Part shown: positions 45,823 through 56,612 of the stretch, one piece after another | Position numbering within the stretch: the first letter of the stretch is position 1 | Layout: the number at the start of each line of letters is the position of its first letter | Origin: Skeletonema tropicum | Taxonomy: Eukaryota > Bacillariophyta > Thalassiosirophyceae > Thalassiosirales > Thalassiosiraceae | Direction: 5' to 3' | Length of the DNA stretch: 64,000 nucleotides | NCBI GenBank assembly: GCA_037178625.1 | Contig: CM074141.1 | Coordinates: 1,550,001-1,614,000, forward strand | Notes under the pieces: generated by a model | The model's database searches: none | Seen by the model: only the letters and a program-made list of their open reading frames with translations | Told to the model about the DNA's origin: nothing | Position numbers and translations under genes: made by a program

Positions 45823-46520
45823 TGAGGAGGGTGTAATCCAGACAGTTGGCACGACGTTTTATTGTAATCAGTTCTCATTGAAGTTTGCCTCCGACAAAGA
45901 GACACACCTCTAACCTTCAAGAGCAACACAGAACTTGCTGCCAACCCGCGCAGCTCGCGCGCAACCTCCCAACCATCCATGGTAGGTAAGTAAGAGCAAA
46001 AGTACATAAGTACAAGCTAACCATGCCCTCTTTAGGGCATCAGATGGACTTTATCGACTATCCAACTATCGGGTCATGTGGTCGATAGTATGGAAAGCTT
46101 AAGTTTAAATTATCTCTACAGTCTCTCGGGGATTCTAATTTATCTTGATTTTGTTCTTCCAGATGGGAGTCTTTCTGTCAATTTTGATCCAGGGTAGGGC
46201 GTGGTAATAGCATTAACCCCCATTAACCCTACATGCCCACACCCACGTGAAAAAGGGCCCCCTCCGGGGGCAAAAAAGAAAACGCGACCCAGACCGTGAT
46301 CGACCTTGACCCAGACGTATATGTCAAGGTCGATCGAATATCTCAGATTGACTTATCATCATCATCGTGAACAACTTTTATCCTTGTAGCTTGGCTCCAT
46401 CTCCACGCACAGCCAAAGGCAGAGTGAATAATATTATCAATGATAAGCAGAAGCAAGCCGACCTAGGTTGTATTAGACAGCATCCGCTAAAGATATTTAT
46501 CAGTTGAACAACTCTAGAAT
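45823..46520. other. End of minisatellite, right direct repeat, and spacer
   Basis: 45823-45858 completes the interrupted minisatellite unit. About 45888-46045 is the partner of the repeat at 42045. A perfect 13-bp inverted repeat, GATCGACCTTGAC / GTCAAGGTCGATC, lies at 46298-46335 with a 12-base loop, about 190 bp past the stop of the nuclease-like gene. No gene is supported. Confidence 0.6.
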
Positions 46521-47870
46521 CTACATCTTGGCTCTTCTAACACAGTCTATCATCTCTTCAATTCCACTGTTTGGTGAGTAATGATCTGTCACAAATTTCG
46601 GTTTAGATGCATTCCAAAGAGTTTCGGGCGTCAAGTTATTACTGCTTCCCTCGTCAACGATCAGCATCAATCTTTCGACGCCTGCATCAAAAACTGGACC
46701 GAAGCCATATTCATTGGCAATACCCCAGCAAGAACGATCAGCTTCATTGTCAACCTTGTATGTTTCTAGCTCGTCGGTTAATTGCAGAGGTAATCCAACA
46801 CGCAAAAGCATCGTACTCTTCACAACATCCTCGCCGTTATCTAATGGAGTAAGACCAACTCCAACAGCATGTCTTCGAATTCCATCACTTCCCACAAACA
46901 TTGGTAGGGGATTCATTACATCCATACATTCAAAGTTTGGCCACGAGTTCGTCCCAAAGTCTCTGTCAATTGATGTTACTATGTCAATGCCCGTATCTTC
47001 ACCATCTTCGATTTTTGTGCGTGCAATCTCTTTCACAAATGCTGCATTGAGTTTCGAGAGTCCTCCCACTACAGTGCAGTCCATTTCAGTACAGAAACGT
47101 AAAAGTTCATAAGAATGAAAGTCAGTTAATGCCCGTTTGATCTTGCGTTTGTTGGAGAATGTTGCCACAGCTACAAGCTTTGACTCCTCTTTTGGTGGCG
47201 TTTTTGTGTACAGGCCATAGGCATACTTTGCACCAGTTGCGCCCCATAAATGATTTTTATCTAGAAATGGATGATATTCTGACTTTGGAATACGTTTCAC
47301 AACAGTTTGTCTAGCGTATACCCGCTTGTTATGGAAGCCACACTTACTCCTGAGTCTTGACTGTACAATATTTGGAGAGCGATTCCAGACATCTTCATGC
47401 AAATGTACAATAGTATGATTTTTTGCTGCAAAAGCGTTTGTTAGACGAGCATTTCGCCAGGCATATAAAGCAACTTCTGCTTCATTGACTAGAGTTGTGT
47501 TACAATTCGGCGTAGGGCAGAGATGGAGTAAATAGGAAAATGGTTGGGATGTTGATGCTTCGACGTGATCGGATGTCTCTGTTCCAACAGCAAGGATTGT
47601 GCGATCATCTGCCCCTAAAAACTTTAAGTCATGGCTTGAAAAATTGCTCCATTGCAAATTCGATTGTGTCAAGAATGTTGTGACTTCATCAGCGAACTCG
47701 TCATTATTTGACGTGTGTTGAAAAATGCTTTGAGCAGAGAAACTTCGGTGGCATCTTAATGCTCTATTGCTACTGGCTACCCCGAATGCAGCAACAGCAA
47801 CATCTTTACATTGTATTTGCGTTGCAGCTGCTGTGCAAAGAGCCAACAGGGTTCTCCTTGGTGCTGTCAT
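46521..47870 (-). CDS. Protein with a domain resembling phage Hef-type nucleases
   Basis: 449 residues from the ATG at 47870 (MTAPRRTLLALCTAAATQ); the open frame runs upstream to a TTG at 48029. The N-terminus is rich in Ala/Arg/Thr and may be an organelle presequence. Residues ~130-380 contain LVNEAEVALYAWRNAR, the IVQSRLRSKCGFHNKRVYAR basic block, FLDKNHLWGATGAKYAYGLY, KLVAVATFSNKRKIKRA, SYELLRFCTEMDCTVVGGLS-KLNAAFVKEI and DIVTSIDRDFGTNSWPNFE. The pattern YEL.RF...V.GG.SKL..F, then a D.D/R segment, is like putative phage homing endonucleases of the Hef type. A nuclear gene with it could act in an organelle. Activity is unproven; the resemblance is from memory. Confidence 0.55.
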   Translation of the reverse strand: MTAPRRTLLALCTAAATQIQCKDVAVAAFGVASSNRALRCHRSFSAQSIFQHTSNNDEFADEVTTFLTQSNLQWSNFSSHDLKFLGADDRTILAVGTETSDHVEASTSQPFSYLLHLCPTPNCNTTLVNEAEVALYAWRNARLTNAFAAKNHTIVHLHEDVWNRSPNIVQSRLRSKCGFHNKRVYARQTVVKRIPKSEYHPFLDKNHLWGATGAKYAYGLYTKTPPKEESKLVAVATFSNKRKIKRALTDFHSYELLRFCTEMDCTVVGGLSKLNAAFVKEIARTKIEDGEDTGIDIVTSIDRDFGTNSWPNFECMDVMNPLPMFVGSDGIRRHAVGVGLTPLDNGEDVVKSTMLLRVGLPLQLTDELETYKVDNEADRSCWGIANEYGFGPVFDAGVERLMLIVDEGSSNNLTPETLWNASKPKFVTDHYSPNSGIEEMIDCVRRAKM

Positions 47871-47954
47871 AACATTTTGATGTCTGCTATTACTATTCCA
47901 TCTCACGCGATGATGCTCGAGGTGTGGGGTGGGAGTGTGCGAGAGCTGGAGCAG

Positions 47955-48776
47955 ATGAGCGGAGAGAGACAGACTGAGGACACAGGTAGGATACTTAGTC
48001 GGTAATAAGGTTGAACTCAGTTTATTCAATGAATGTATTGGTGAACAGATTTAGGTGCAGCAATGAGCAAAGTAAAGTATAGTCACTATTATTGTTCTGC
48101 TCCTAACACAGCTCTCTAGTTGTTCACATTTCTAATACCCCTTAGGAAGCGGCTATTCTCACAAGATTGTTGGTTAACTGGGCAATTCATCGTTCCACCT
48201 CCACTCATGGAGCAGCAAGATGGACGGCCGCTGATGGGATAGCAATTGTAATCTGGCTGATATGTACAATAGTTCCATCCCGTAAATCCCTCGGGATAGT
48301 TGTTGCGCATGGTATTATAGCTTGGACAGTTCTTGCCGCCATCATAGCTGCAGCACTCAGGCCTTCCGGTCTTGTAGCACGAGTAATCAGGAGAACGAGT
48401 ACAAATGCTTGATCCGAGTGCAGGTAATGGCCTCTTCGTCGGCTTTTGAGTGGGACCGCGTGGTGAAGGACCACTGTTGTAATCACAAAAGTCTTGGCTA
48501 CTATTCCACACGCATTGCTTGTTACAATCCTTGTATATCTGCTCGCAGCTGTTTTGGCCGTATTTTGTGCATTGCGTCTTTGTGTTGCAGTTGACAAAGC
48601 CGATCTGAACTGCACCCAACAAATCTGGTGCCACATTTTTGATTGACTCTTTGTCATCTTCTCTCACCGTTCGTGTCCCGAGATCGACATGATGTGATAC
48701 CGGATCGCGGCGTGGTCCTTGTTCATCACTTGCAGGGATAATATTTCTTTCAACTACGTCTGCAAATGCAGATGGT

Positions 48777-48808
<32 letters not shown>

Positions 48809-48965
48809 GAAAAAAATGAAGATGGTAGCTGTGGAAGCGGAGGTAAATTTCATTTTGAACTTGAACTTGGACGATGTATTTTGCTGAAACAAGAGATTTG
48901 TCAGTTTGAACTCTTCGAATACTATTTGTTGATGTTGTTGATGATGATAATATTGGATTGTTGAT
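47955..48965. repeat. Segmental duplication, member 1 (pairs with 63108-64000)
   Basis: From the shared GCGGAGAGAGACAGACTGAG onward, 47955-48965 aligns with 63108 to the window end in the same orientation. It covers the 5' flank of the nuclease-like gene, the whole cysteine-rich gene and its upstream region. The left border coincides with divergent sequence before GCGGAGAG in both copies. Confidence 0.85.
48116..48853 (-). CDS. Secreted cysteine-rich repeat protein, paralogue 1
   Basis: 245 residues from the ATG at 48853 (MKFTSASTATIFIFF). The signal peptide includes a run of ten alanines encoded by GCA/GCT-type triplets, then PSAFADV. After a hydrophilic region there is a cysteine module (NCNTKTQCTKYGQNSCEQIY and QCVWNSSQDFCDY), a Pro/Thr/Lys linker (PRGPTQKPTKRP) and two related modules of the form CTxxPDYxCYxxGRPxCCS...CP. 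It ends NSRFLRGIRNVNN. An extracellular or cell-wall role is plausible for a secreted disulphide-rich protein, but no function is known to me. Its paralogue is at 63266-63901. Confidence 0.75.
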
Positions 48966-49164
48966 TTCTATTTTAGAGCATTAGTGATGGTGATGGACCA
49001 ACTAAGTAAGTATGCAGGTTCGATCGTAACAAGAGGCTTCCATCTTGCTTCATTTTTGCACGAGATTGATCTCGGTTGTGTTGTGACATCTTCACATATC
49101 GGCACGTAAGTAAGTGACGGCACGGCCGGATAGATGTAAGATGACGGCTCACACAGCTGTATTC

Positions 49165-49540
49165 GTTTTGTCAGCCATGCCCCAACACCAGGTCTATTCA
49201 TAACTCCTAACACTTCATGGGAAGTTCTTGACCAATGGGGTAGCATGTGGATGTGGGAAGATCTCGAACTGACGGGGAGCTTTGAGTTCTTAGTGGGGCT
49301 ATCAGTGATGGGTCATTGGTTTGTGTGGCAGATGGATCCTTTATCAAGGAGATGTACCCGGATATCTGTTCAGCTGCATTCATTATGGAGTGTTCAAAGG
49401 GGTGAGGCCGGCTCATTGGTAAATTCTCTGAAAAGACACTTGCCGCTTGCGCATAATATCATGCAGAGCTTCTGGAATTACTCGCTATTCATCTCATGTT
49501 ATTAGCGGTGAACTCGACGCTTTCTGGTGAACCAATGTGC
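49165..49540 (+). mobile_element. Degenerate internal LINE fragment (RNase H region)
   Basis: Plus-strand translation, with frame changes, gives PTPGLFITPNTSWEVLDQWG, SMWMWEDLELTGSFEFLV and the RNase H start, parallel to residues ~570-670 of the protein at 50299-53574. It is decayed and lacks both element ends. Its orientation is opposite to that of the long copy 0.5 kb away. Confidence 0.8.
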
Positions 49541-50033
49541 CAAAAGGCATAGTACTGTTATCTACCACATTTCAACTCTATCAATCAGACATGAAAATGA
49601 AAGATACGATACTCGTTACTATCATTATTCTTTGTTCAACTACATAGTGCAATGGCTCTCTAGTTCTAGTCATGAATCAAGCCAAATAGCTGCAAAAAAT
49701 GTTTACTTCCACGCTCGCCACTTTACTTGACACATTGAATAGAATGGTATGAAAGCTGGGCTGGGCTGTGACTATGCTCGCTCAGCGCTTGAATTGGAGA
49801 ACTATTGTAGACCCTGCTGAGCATTTAGCCTGACCCGATCACTACTTGTATAAATGTGCATTGTTGCTTGGAATCCCCCGGAGGTTTGGCCTGATCAATT
49901 TGTTCTGTTACTCATTTTGATCAGTTGATGTTCCTTCGTTCACGAGGTTATTTACGGAAACTCAACGCGTCATCGTGATTCTTTTATGTGCTCTGTGCTC
50001 TGTCATCGTGTAAATAAGCATGAACTCCTACAC
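49541..50033. other. Spacer before the long LINE
   Basis: No gene is supported; only short unrelated ORFs. It ends at the first LINE TSD. Confidence 0.5.
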
Positions 50034-53000
50034 GATAAGATTATATCATATCACTTAGGAAATTAGGTAAATGTTGCATTATCGCTACCTAGACATCATT
50101 GAACCAACAATTGGAGTCTTCATACGCCGAGGGCAGAACCAAACAGCGTCGCAGTCGGAACCACGGGAGAGGGTTGTCTCTCCTACCACAGCTCGTTTAA
50201 AAGCCCGGGATATATTGACGTGTATGTCAATAAGCCTGTATACAGGCCAGATATACAAATACAAGTATTTGCACGAGAGTATAAGCATATACCCATCTCT
50301 ATCCGTGGTTGTTTTGACCGCGTCTAAGTGCTGCCTGAGCCCGCTGGCGACGTATCAAGAAGGCTTCACGTGCCGCTTTTACTGAAAGCAGCCAATAAGC
50401 CTGATGTTCACCAGAAGTTGTTTCGAGATCATCGAGATTGATTTCCATCAAATATTTATCCTCCTCTCCAAGCCCTTCTAAGCCCATCTCTTGCTGCTCC
50501 TCTATAGCTATTTGTAGCTCCTTCTTCCTCTCTAACGCAAGCATACCCGAAATTTTATCATGAATCAAGAAATTCCTCACCAGCCACTGTCCATGGGTCA
50601 TCTCCATCAGCTTGATTGAGAAGCTCTGTGCCCATTTTGCGCCCGAAAGATAGCTGCCCTCCAGACGACGATGTGTCTCTTGAATCGCACAGAACTCCTT
50701 GGATATCATTCCTTCCATAAACCGCCGCCATCCAATCTTATCTTGTGAACGTGCCAACTTCCGCAGTATCGGGTCATGATCGCTAGCAATGCAGTCCATA
50801 AAGCTTTTGCCATTCCGAGCCCTCACGAAACTCATGATATACTTTTCCAGCACTTCACATGTCCCCACCGACTGTAACCAGGACTGTAAATTATCCGCTG
50901 ACATCTGAAAACATTTTACCCTATCCTCTTCTTCACACATTAAGACGTGAGCGCATGACTCCTGTGCATCCAGACAAGAAGGACACAAAGGAGAGTGATT
51001 AGGATCACATCTGTGTAACCGCAAGTTGGTGCCGGCTATGTCGTGAACTTGCTTGCATGCCCATAGTTGGAAAAGCCGCGGGACCTCGTGTAAAGCCTTG
51101 TTCACGTTGACCCAATCTACTTGGACGAACGCGGATGGAAGCAGGATCTGTCTCTTAGCGAAGATCTCCCTGGCCAACGCTAGGTGGCCATGAAAGCGGA
51201 CTCTTTCACCAGTATCTGAAGTCATCTTCTCCTTACCCTTATCCACATAGACGCAGATTGGCTCAAGTGGCAAAGGTTGCGCCGCCATTCCTGCGTTCGG
51301 ATCAACGTCGTAAATCGCTAGTTTTGCGCCAGAGTCACACTGTTCATTCAACTGTTCAGGCCTAGACAGCTCCTCCCATACCAAATGATCGAGTTTATGG
51401 GCCGAGACATGAGAAAATACTGTGCTGAAGGTTAGAGACCTGCAATGGATCATGATATTTTTGAGTATATCTGAATGCCGGCAACTCGACGGGATACGAT
51501 GCGGAGGCAGGTTTTCCACATTATTGAGTGCCCCCAAGCAGTCAGAATAGATCTGGGCAGAACCAGAGAGCGATGGTTTCAGTTTTTTCACAGCTAATAG
51601 GATGAGATGAATAGCGAGTAATCCCAAAAGCTCCCCACGATATGCACAAGCGGCGAGTGTCTTCTCAGAGAATTTACCAACGAGTCGGCCTCTCCCCTTG
51701 GAACACTCCATAATGAATGCAGCTGAGCAGATATCTGGGTACATCTCCTTGATAAAGGATCCGTCCGCCACACATATTAGTGAACCATCTATAATAGCCG
51801 CCACGAGGAACTCATAGCTCCCCGTCAGTTCAAGATCTTCCCACATCCACATGCTACCCCACTGGTCGAGGACTTCCCACAAAGTGCTAGGGGGTAGAGA
51901 CTGACCTGGGATTGGTGCATGACTTACCAGACGATATACCGCAGTATCTACCTCTTCTATCGTACACGCAACATTGTACTGAACCTGGGCATGATCACTG
52001 CCATCTTTCACATATCTCCGAGGGTTATTTTCATGCGGAGGGTATACTTCCATAAGGTCATTACCCATACAGCGGAGCAGTCTATTCGATGCGGCACAGT
52101 ACCGCCACGGCTGAAGTTTGTGGCCGATGTGCACCCAATTTCCCAACCGGACGCTAAGTAAACCTCCTGGGGCTAATTGAGAGAGTGCCGACTTCCACAC
52201 CTTAAAATCTTTTGACGATGGTTCCTCAGCGGGGAAGTCAAGCTTAGACCACTTTTCATCCTCCCGCCGCAGCCTCTTCTTGTACCGTGGATCAATCTTC
52301 GAACCCCTCACACACAGTATATCCGATAAAAACAGAACTTGTTGGTGCAGGCGGACTCTGTTCAATTGCCGTAGTTCATTTGGAGAGTACTGGAGATCTT
52401 CAAATACACACATGAGCCACTTGTCACCCACTCTTGGGAAGGGGTTGTCGATATTATTCAATACCACCTTATACCCGAAGGTATCTACTTTTTCCCAGAT
52501 CGATTTCACCCAGCTGGGAGTAACCCAAGAGTGATATTGTTGAAATGATTCATCAAAGGGCTGATGCGCTCGACCGAGTTCAATAATGAAGAGGTCTACC
52601 GAGACCTGAGCTGTAATTCCATTACTAGACGGGCATCCATAGTGCATCATCAGTTTGTTCAATTGCTGAATGCCGCATTCTATCGGCACATTCGGGAATC
52701 CACCGCCGTAGAAGCCAATGTCTAGATCACGAATTTCCTTAGGTGCCGTTCGTATCATACCACCCACAGGCATCAACTGATAATACGTCTTTTGCAGACA
52801 TGTCTGAAGATCTTTGATGGGGGCCGTCTGGCAGCACAGACCGTATGAAACTTTGGGCCAAAAACAAGCTGATAGCCATGTCCAGAATTGACGCCGATTC
52901 AATCTACTCCCTAGAACTTTTTGCGCACAAACAGATGCTTTCTCGATTAAAACGTCCAGAGGACCTTTGCACTCCTCAGAACAATTGCACTTGCTGCGGC

Positions 53001-53586
53001 ACGAACCAGACGGGCTTGTTGCCACACCTAGCATAGTCTCCGGATGCTCCACAGAGTGATGCTTCATCAAAAATGGGGTCCCATCTGGAAGAGACAATTC
53101 AATGTCGTAATAGCAATCCTTGGTGTGATCTTCATACAGCCAACACTGCTTCCTCTCGTCGTAATAGTAAGACATCAAATAATAGAAGCACTTATCAGGA
53201 TGTAGGGTGCCCCCTGTTGCCATCAAAAGATTATTCCAACTGCGGACGCTTGCTGTCAGAGCTGCATGAACCTCATTTATTGTCTCCCTCTTCTTCATAT
53301 TGATATGAATGATATCCGTATCATCGACAAAGAGAATAGCCGCCAAGTCAATTTGTTTGGATGGTGTGAAAGGGCAAACGAAGGTCGCTCCATGTCCATC
53401 GGCTTTGTGAGCCATCAAGATGGTGATACTAATTGCTGCCCACCCGGCAGGTGCAGCACCATTTCCTTGACACAGACCTTGATACTTAACTTCGACAGTG
53501 CTGTTTGCGCACCGTGTTGAGTCCCCATACGCAGTTCTCAAGAAGTACCGCATCTCCTGGATTGTAGTAAGCATAGATAAGATTAT
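50034..53586 (-). mobile_element. 5'-truncated non-LTR retrotransposon with 11-bp TSD
   Basis: The element body is 50045-53575. GATAAGATTAT is present at both flanks (50034-50044 and 53576-53586), an 11-bp TSD. The 3' end (minus strand) reads CCTAAGTGATATGAT, shared with three other copies in the window. The 5' end falls inside the reverse-transcriptase domain, so this copy is dead on arrival, although its single ORF is undamaged. Confidence 0.93.
50299..53574 (-). CDS. LINE polyprotein fragment: RT (C-terminal part) and RNase H
   Basis: 1091 residues, open from the truncation point. CQGNGAAPAGW (RT motif B) is near residue 35 and AILFVDDTDIIHI (catalytic FVDD box, motif C) near residue 84. 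The upstream palm motif A is missing because of the 5' truncation. An RNase H domain lies at about residues 590-730 with ICVADGSF, YRGELLGLLAIH, IYSDCLGAL and QLNEQCDSGAKLA, giving the expected D-E-D-D set. A zinc-finger-like CPSC...CAHVLMC near residue 865 and a helical tail with LMEINLDDLETTSGEHQ follow. The apparent ATG at the 5' end is fortuitous. Copies at 26143, 36191, 49165 and 61893 belong to the same family. Confidence 0.9.
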   Translation of the reverse strand: MLTTIQEMRYFLRTAYGDSTRCANSTVEVKYQGLCQGNGAAPAGWAAISITILMAHKADGHGATFVCPFTPSKQIDLAAILFVDDTDIIHINMKKRETINEVHAALTASVRSWNNLLMATGGTLHPDKCFYYLMSYYYDERKQCWLYEDHTKDCYYDIELSLPDGTPFLMKHHSVEHPETMLGVATSPSGSCRSKCNCSEECKGPLDVLIEKASVCAQKVLGSRLNRRQFWTWLSACFWPKVSYGLCCQTAPIKDLQTCLQKTYYQLMPVGGMIRTAPKEIRDLDIGFYGGGFPNVPIECGIQQLNKLMMHYGCPSSNGITAQVSVDLFIIELGRAHQPFDESFQQYHSWVTPSWVKSIWEKVDTFGYKVVLNNIDNPFPRVGDKWLMCVFEDLQYSPNELRQLNRVRLHQQVLFLSDILCVRGSKIDPRYKKRLRREDEKWSKLDFPAEEPSSKDFKVWKSALSQLAPGGLLSVRLGNWVHIGHKLQPWRYCAASNRLLRCMGNDLMEVYPPHENNPRRYVKDGSDHAQVQYNVACTIEEVDTAVYRLVSHAPIPGQSLPPSTLWEVLDQWGSMWMWEDLELTGSYEFLVAAIIDGSLICVADGSFIKEMYPDICSAAFIMECSKGRGRLVGKFSEKTLAACAYRGELLGLLAIHLILLAVKKLKPSLSGSAQIYSDCLGALNNVENLPPHRIPSSCRHSDILKNIMIHCRSLTFSTVFSHVSAHKLDHLVWEELSRPEQLNEQCDSGAKLAIYDVDPNAGMAAQPLPLEPICVYVDKGKEKMTSDTGERVRFHGHLALAREIFAKRQILLPSAFVQVDWVNVNKALHEVPRLFQLWACKQVHDIAGTNLRLHRCDPNHSPLCPSCLDAQESCAHVLMCEEEDRVKCFQMSADNLQSWLQSVGTCEVLEKYIMSFVRARNGKSFMDCIASDHDPILRKLARSQDKIGWRRFMEGMISKEFCAIQETHRRLEGSYLSGAKWAQSFSIKLMEMTHGQWLVRNFLIHDKISGMLALERKKELQIAIEEQQEMGLEGLGEEDKYLMEINLDDLETTSGEHQAYWLLSVKAAREAFLIRRQRAQAALRRGQNNHG

Positions 53587-53875
53587 TTTATTTACTACGC
53601 GATACTATTTCCTTCACGCACGTTGCGTTGTTCGTTCTTCAATCACTCACTCACTCCAACAACAACAACCAAATAAAAAAAAAATTAACGGAAATCTTAA
53701 AGTCAACAACAACCAAATAATAGAGGAGTATTGATATGCAATTTTGATGATGGCAGATGTGTATTGAAATCATTAAAGTCAATGCATTTCAATTTTTGGG
53801 CGATTATTTGTTCACATGCAATTATTCTCTAATGAATGACACCAACATGAAGCAAGACGAGTGAATAATCCAGAT

Positions 53876-55375
53876 CTAGTCGCGGTCGTTGTCGTTTTCT
53901 GGCTCGATCTGCTCCTCATCTTTGCTCTCCTCCTGCGTCGCAGATTCAGTAGCAATATTGGCTGAAGTCATCCCAGTAGAATTTATCGATGGCGGTGGAA
54001 GGCCCTGCAAGAGTAGTTGAAACTGTCGTAAAGTTGTCACGGACAATGCCTGTGGAAGGCGCGGATCCAACTGTAGCTGCAGCCGAAACGGCAGTTGATT
54101 ATTAGAAGTGTTACCCGGAGTTGACACCAGCAACTGTTTTTGCTGCAGCATCATATTGCGTTGTAGTTGATTCGTTTGCTGGCACTGGGGAGCGTTGGAT
54201 ATCCCTACCCCTACGCTTGGATTTGGTTGGCGTTCTAAATGGCTCAGCACGTTGCTGAGCAAATGTGCATTTGATGATGGAAGATTCGATTGCTGCTGCA
54301 GATTTAATAAGAGATTTGCAGCTGACTGAGGTTGATGCCGCCTCAAGAATGGGGCAGATGTGGAGATTGACATAGGAAGTGAAGCAGATGGGTGCACATT
54401 TTGCTGATTCAAGAGATGATGGAGAAGCTGTTGCTGCTGTGCCTGATTCAGCAGATGATGAGTCATCCCAACATTCAAAGCAGGTTGAAGTGCACTTTGT
54501 GGCTGCAGTAACTGTCCCAATGAATTATTCGGGGGACCCAATGTGTGTTCAAGCTGAAGAAGTTGTTGTTGCTGCTGCAGCGTCTGGAGAAGTAACTGGA
54601 TCAATCCATTCTGATTTACGCTTTCATTGATGGAAGTATTGTCTGCAGATGTTGGGAGGGTGGCAACTGAGCTAGTGCTAGATTGATGCAATTGCTGAAG
54701 GAAAAGATGAAGTTGCTGCTGTAGATTGGAATTTCCAGTTCCAGGCATACGAACGAGATCAGTTGCAGATTGTGTGTTATTCCATGTGCCTACTGCCCCT
54801 CCACGTCGGGAAGCAAGCTCATGATTTGTCACGGAAGTGGAATTATTCTGATTCAACACCTGATTCGTTGTCTCGTCTTGTTCAAGATGAACCGATCGAT
54901 CAACGTTCTGCAGCCGTGATATTCGGCGGGAACGCCGCAGTTCTTCTCTCCTCCGTTTCGATTCATCCTTTCCTCTACCGGCATACGCCATCGCTTGCAC
55001 TACCCTATCGGCTACTTCTCTGTTCGACAGCTTCTTCCATTGACCAGTTTCAGAACACCTTTTGAGAAATCTACCGGGGGGATCCTTCGAATAGACGGCT
55101 TCAACGATGGCCTTGGAGATTTCCATCTTTTGCTTCTTCGTGCCAGCCATGTAGACATCCTTTGCGGAAAACAGTGGAATGTGGAGGATAGAGATTATAA
55201 CTCAGCTATCATTATTTCATATGTTCGGCAATTGGGCGAAAGAAAAATATTGGGACTATACAAAAAAATATCCTACCTTCTGCTTGTCAATCATCTTCCG
55301 AAAGTGCTCATTGCCGGGGTGTTGATTGTACCAAGCCCCACGGCCTGACAGAACATCGCTATCAGTTAACTTCAT
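53876..55375 (-). CDS. Gene D, dispersed DUF6824-like Q-rich paralogue
   Basis: Exon 1 (55277-55375, 33 codons) has MKLTDS, DVLSGRG, AWYNQHPGN and FRKMIDKQK, donor GTAGGA. Intron 117 bp; exon 2 (53876-55159) opens GATGTCTACATGGCT. Total about 461 aa. The domain is MAGTKKQKMEISKAIVEAVY / PPGRFLKRCSETGQWKKLS, followed by KRRREELRRSRR, the HELASRRGGAVGTWNNTQ / SATDLVRMPG block, Q-rich sequence and the end STGMTSANIATESATQEE...NDRD. It resembles B most (shared GTGNSNLQQQLHL and NESVNQNGL strings) but is clearly more diverged than the array copies are from each other. The ORF is intact and lies just upstream of the LINE insertion. Confidence 0.85.
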
Positions 55376-56612
55376 TATTATTTTTGAGCGATGGATAATT
55401 CACTTTCACTCTCGATTTTGGACCTGGCTGCAGAATATATCTGAGCAGTGATTACTCGAAGAAGTATTGGGAGTAAAACTGTGACGTATCATTTGAGGAG
55501 TACAAAGTACATACAACGAAGAAGTTCTTGGTTCAGTTAGTTTTTCAACGCGAACAGTGGAAAGTTGTCAGTGGAATGTTGTCTACTTATTACTCCTCTC
55601 TCACCATGTTACGCTACTTAATCTCGACTAACTTAGAAAAATATTGAGACACCTACCTGACTTCGAAAAGTTCCGTCACCCCACGCAAAAATCACACGCA
55701 ATGGCACAAACTTCAAAAAAATCCTCAACCATAGACACTATAGCGGAGAACATCTCCTACCATTACACCAGTACACGGCAAACCCTCCGCGTTTTTTTAC
55801 AGTAGCTTCATCATATACCACCCGACCCCTGCGCAGAAAACGCGGAGCATTGGCTACGATGCATTCCTCCAATAAAAAGTTTCGTGCGCGAAGTTTCCTA
55901 ATGAAACATTGCCGTTCATGTCGGAGGGAGAGTCATGCCGGTGCATAACCCATGGAGACATAAAGCATGAGCCTTCCAGCCCACCAAACGAGTGTATATA
56001 TCCATAGGGAGGCGTGGGTGTCTTGGTGTACCGATGTTCGGCCGGTAATGACATCCTCAACGTCGTAACTCGGTGTCCATCAAGGGTTCATTTTTATCTT
56101 TGAACCTACTGCAATAAGGAGTGACAAAAACACCAATGAAGGCAACCAACACTCTCCACCGACTCTAATATGGTAATAGACAGTTAATTGACTCTTGGAG
56201 TGGAATGGAAGCTCATATGACATCACTTTGATGATACAAAAATGTACATGTTTTTCGTCTCTGTCAAACGCAACAATTAACCGAAAGTTCATGGAGACGG
56301 GAGGCATATCGATCAAACAAACAACAGCTTATAATTATTATGATAGTATACATCCTTGGGAGCGATAATAACAATGAGTTCTGAGGAAATACTTGTTTGT
56401 TCAGTAAAACTCATTGCATATTTAGCCTACATCAAAACCAACATACATAACACTGTCTCCCATGTGTTGTAATCACTATAAAGCATCACTATAAAGCATC
56501 ATCCACTTGTCGAAATATTCGAATATACGCATACGATCAATTGGTATATAAATTACCACTCATTTGATGTTATCGGTCCTTCACGATGTTGATTTCAGCA
56601 TTGCGTTTATAA
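55376..56612. other. Intergenic, no gene seen
   Basis: This 1.2-kb stretch holds no ORF with recognisable features. A direct repeat of ATCACTATAAAGCATC occurs near 56470. The last three bases (TAA, 56610-56612) are the TSD of the element that follows. Confidence 0.5.
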
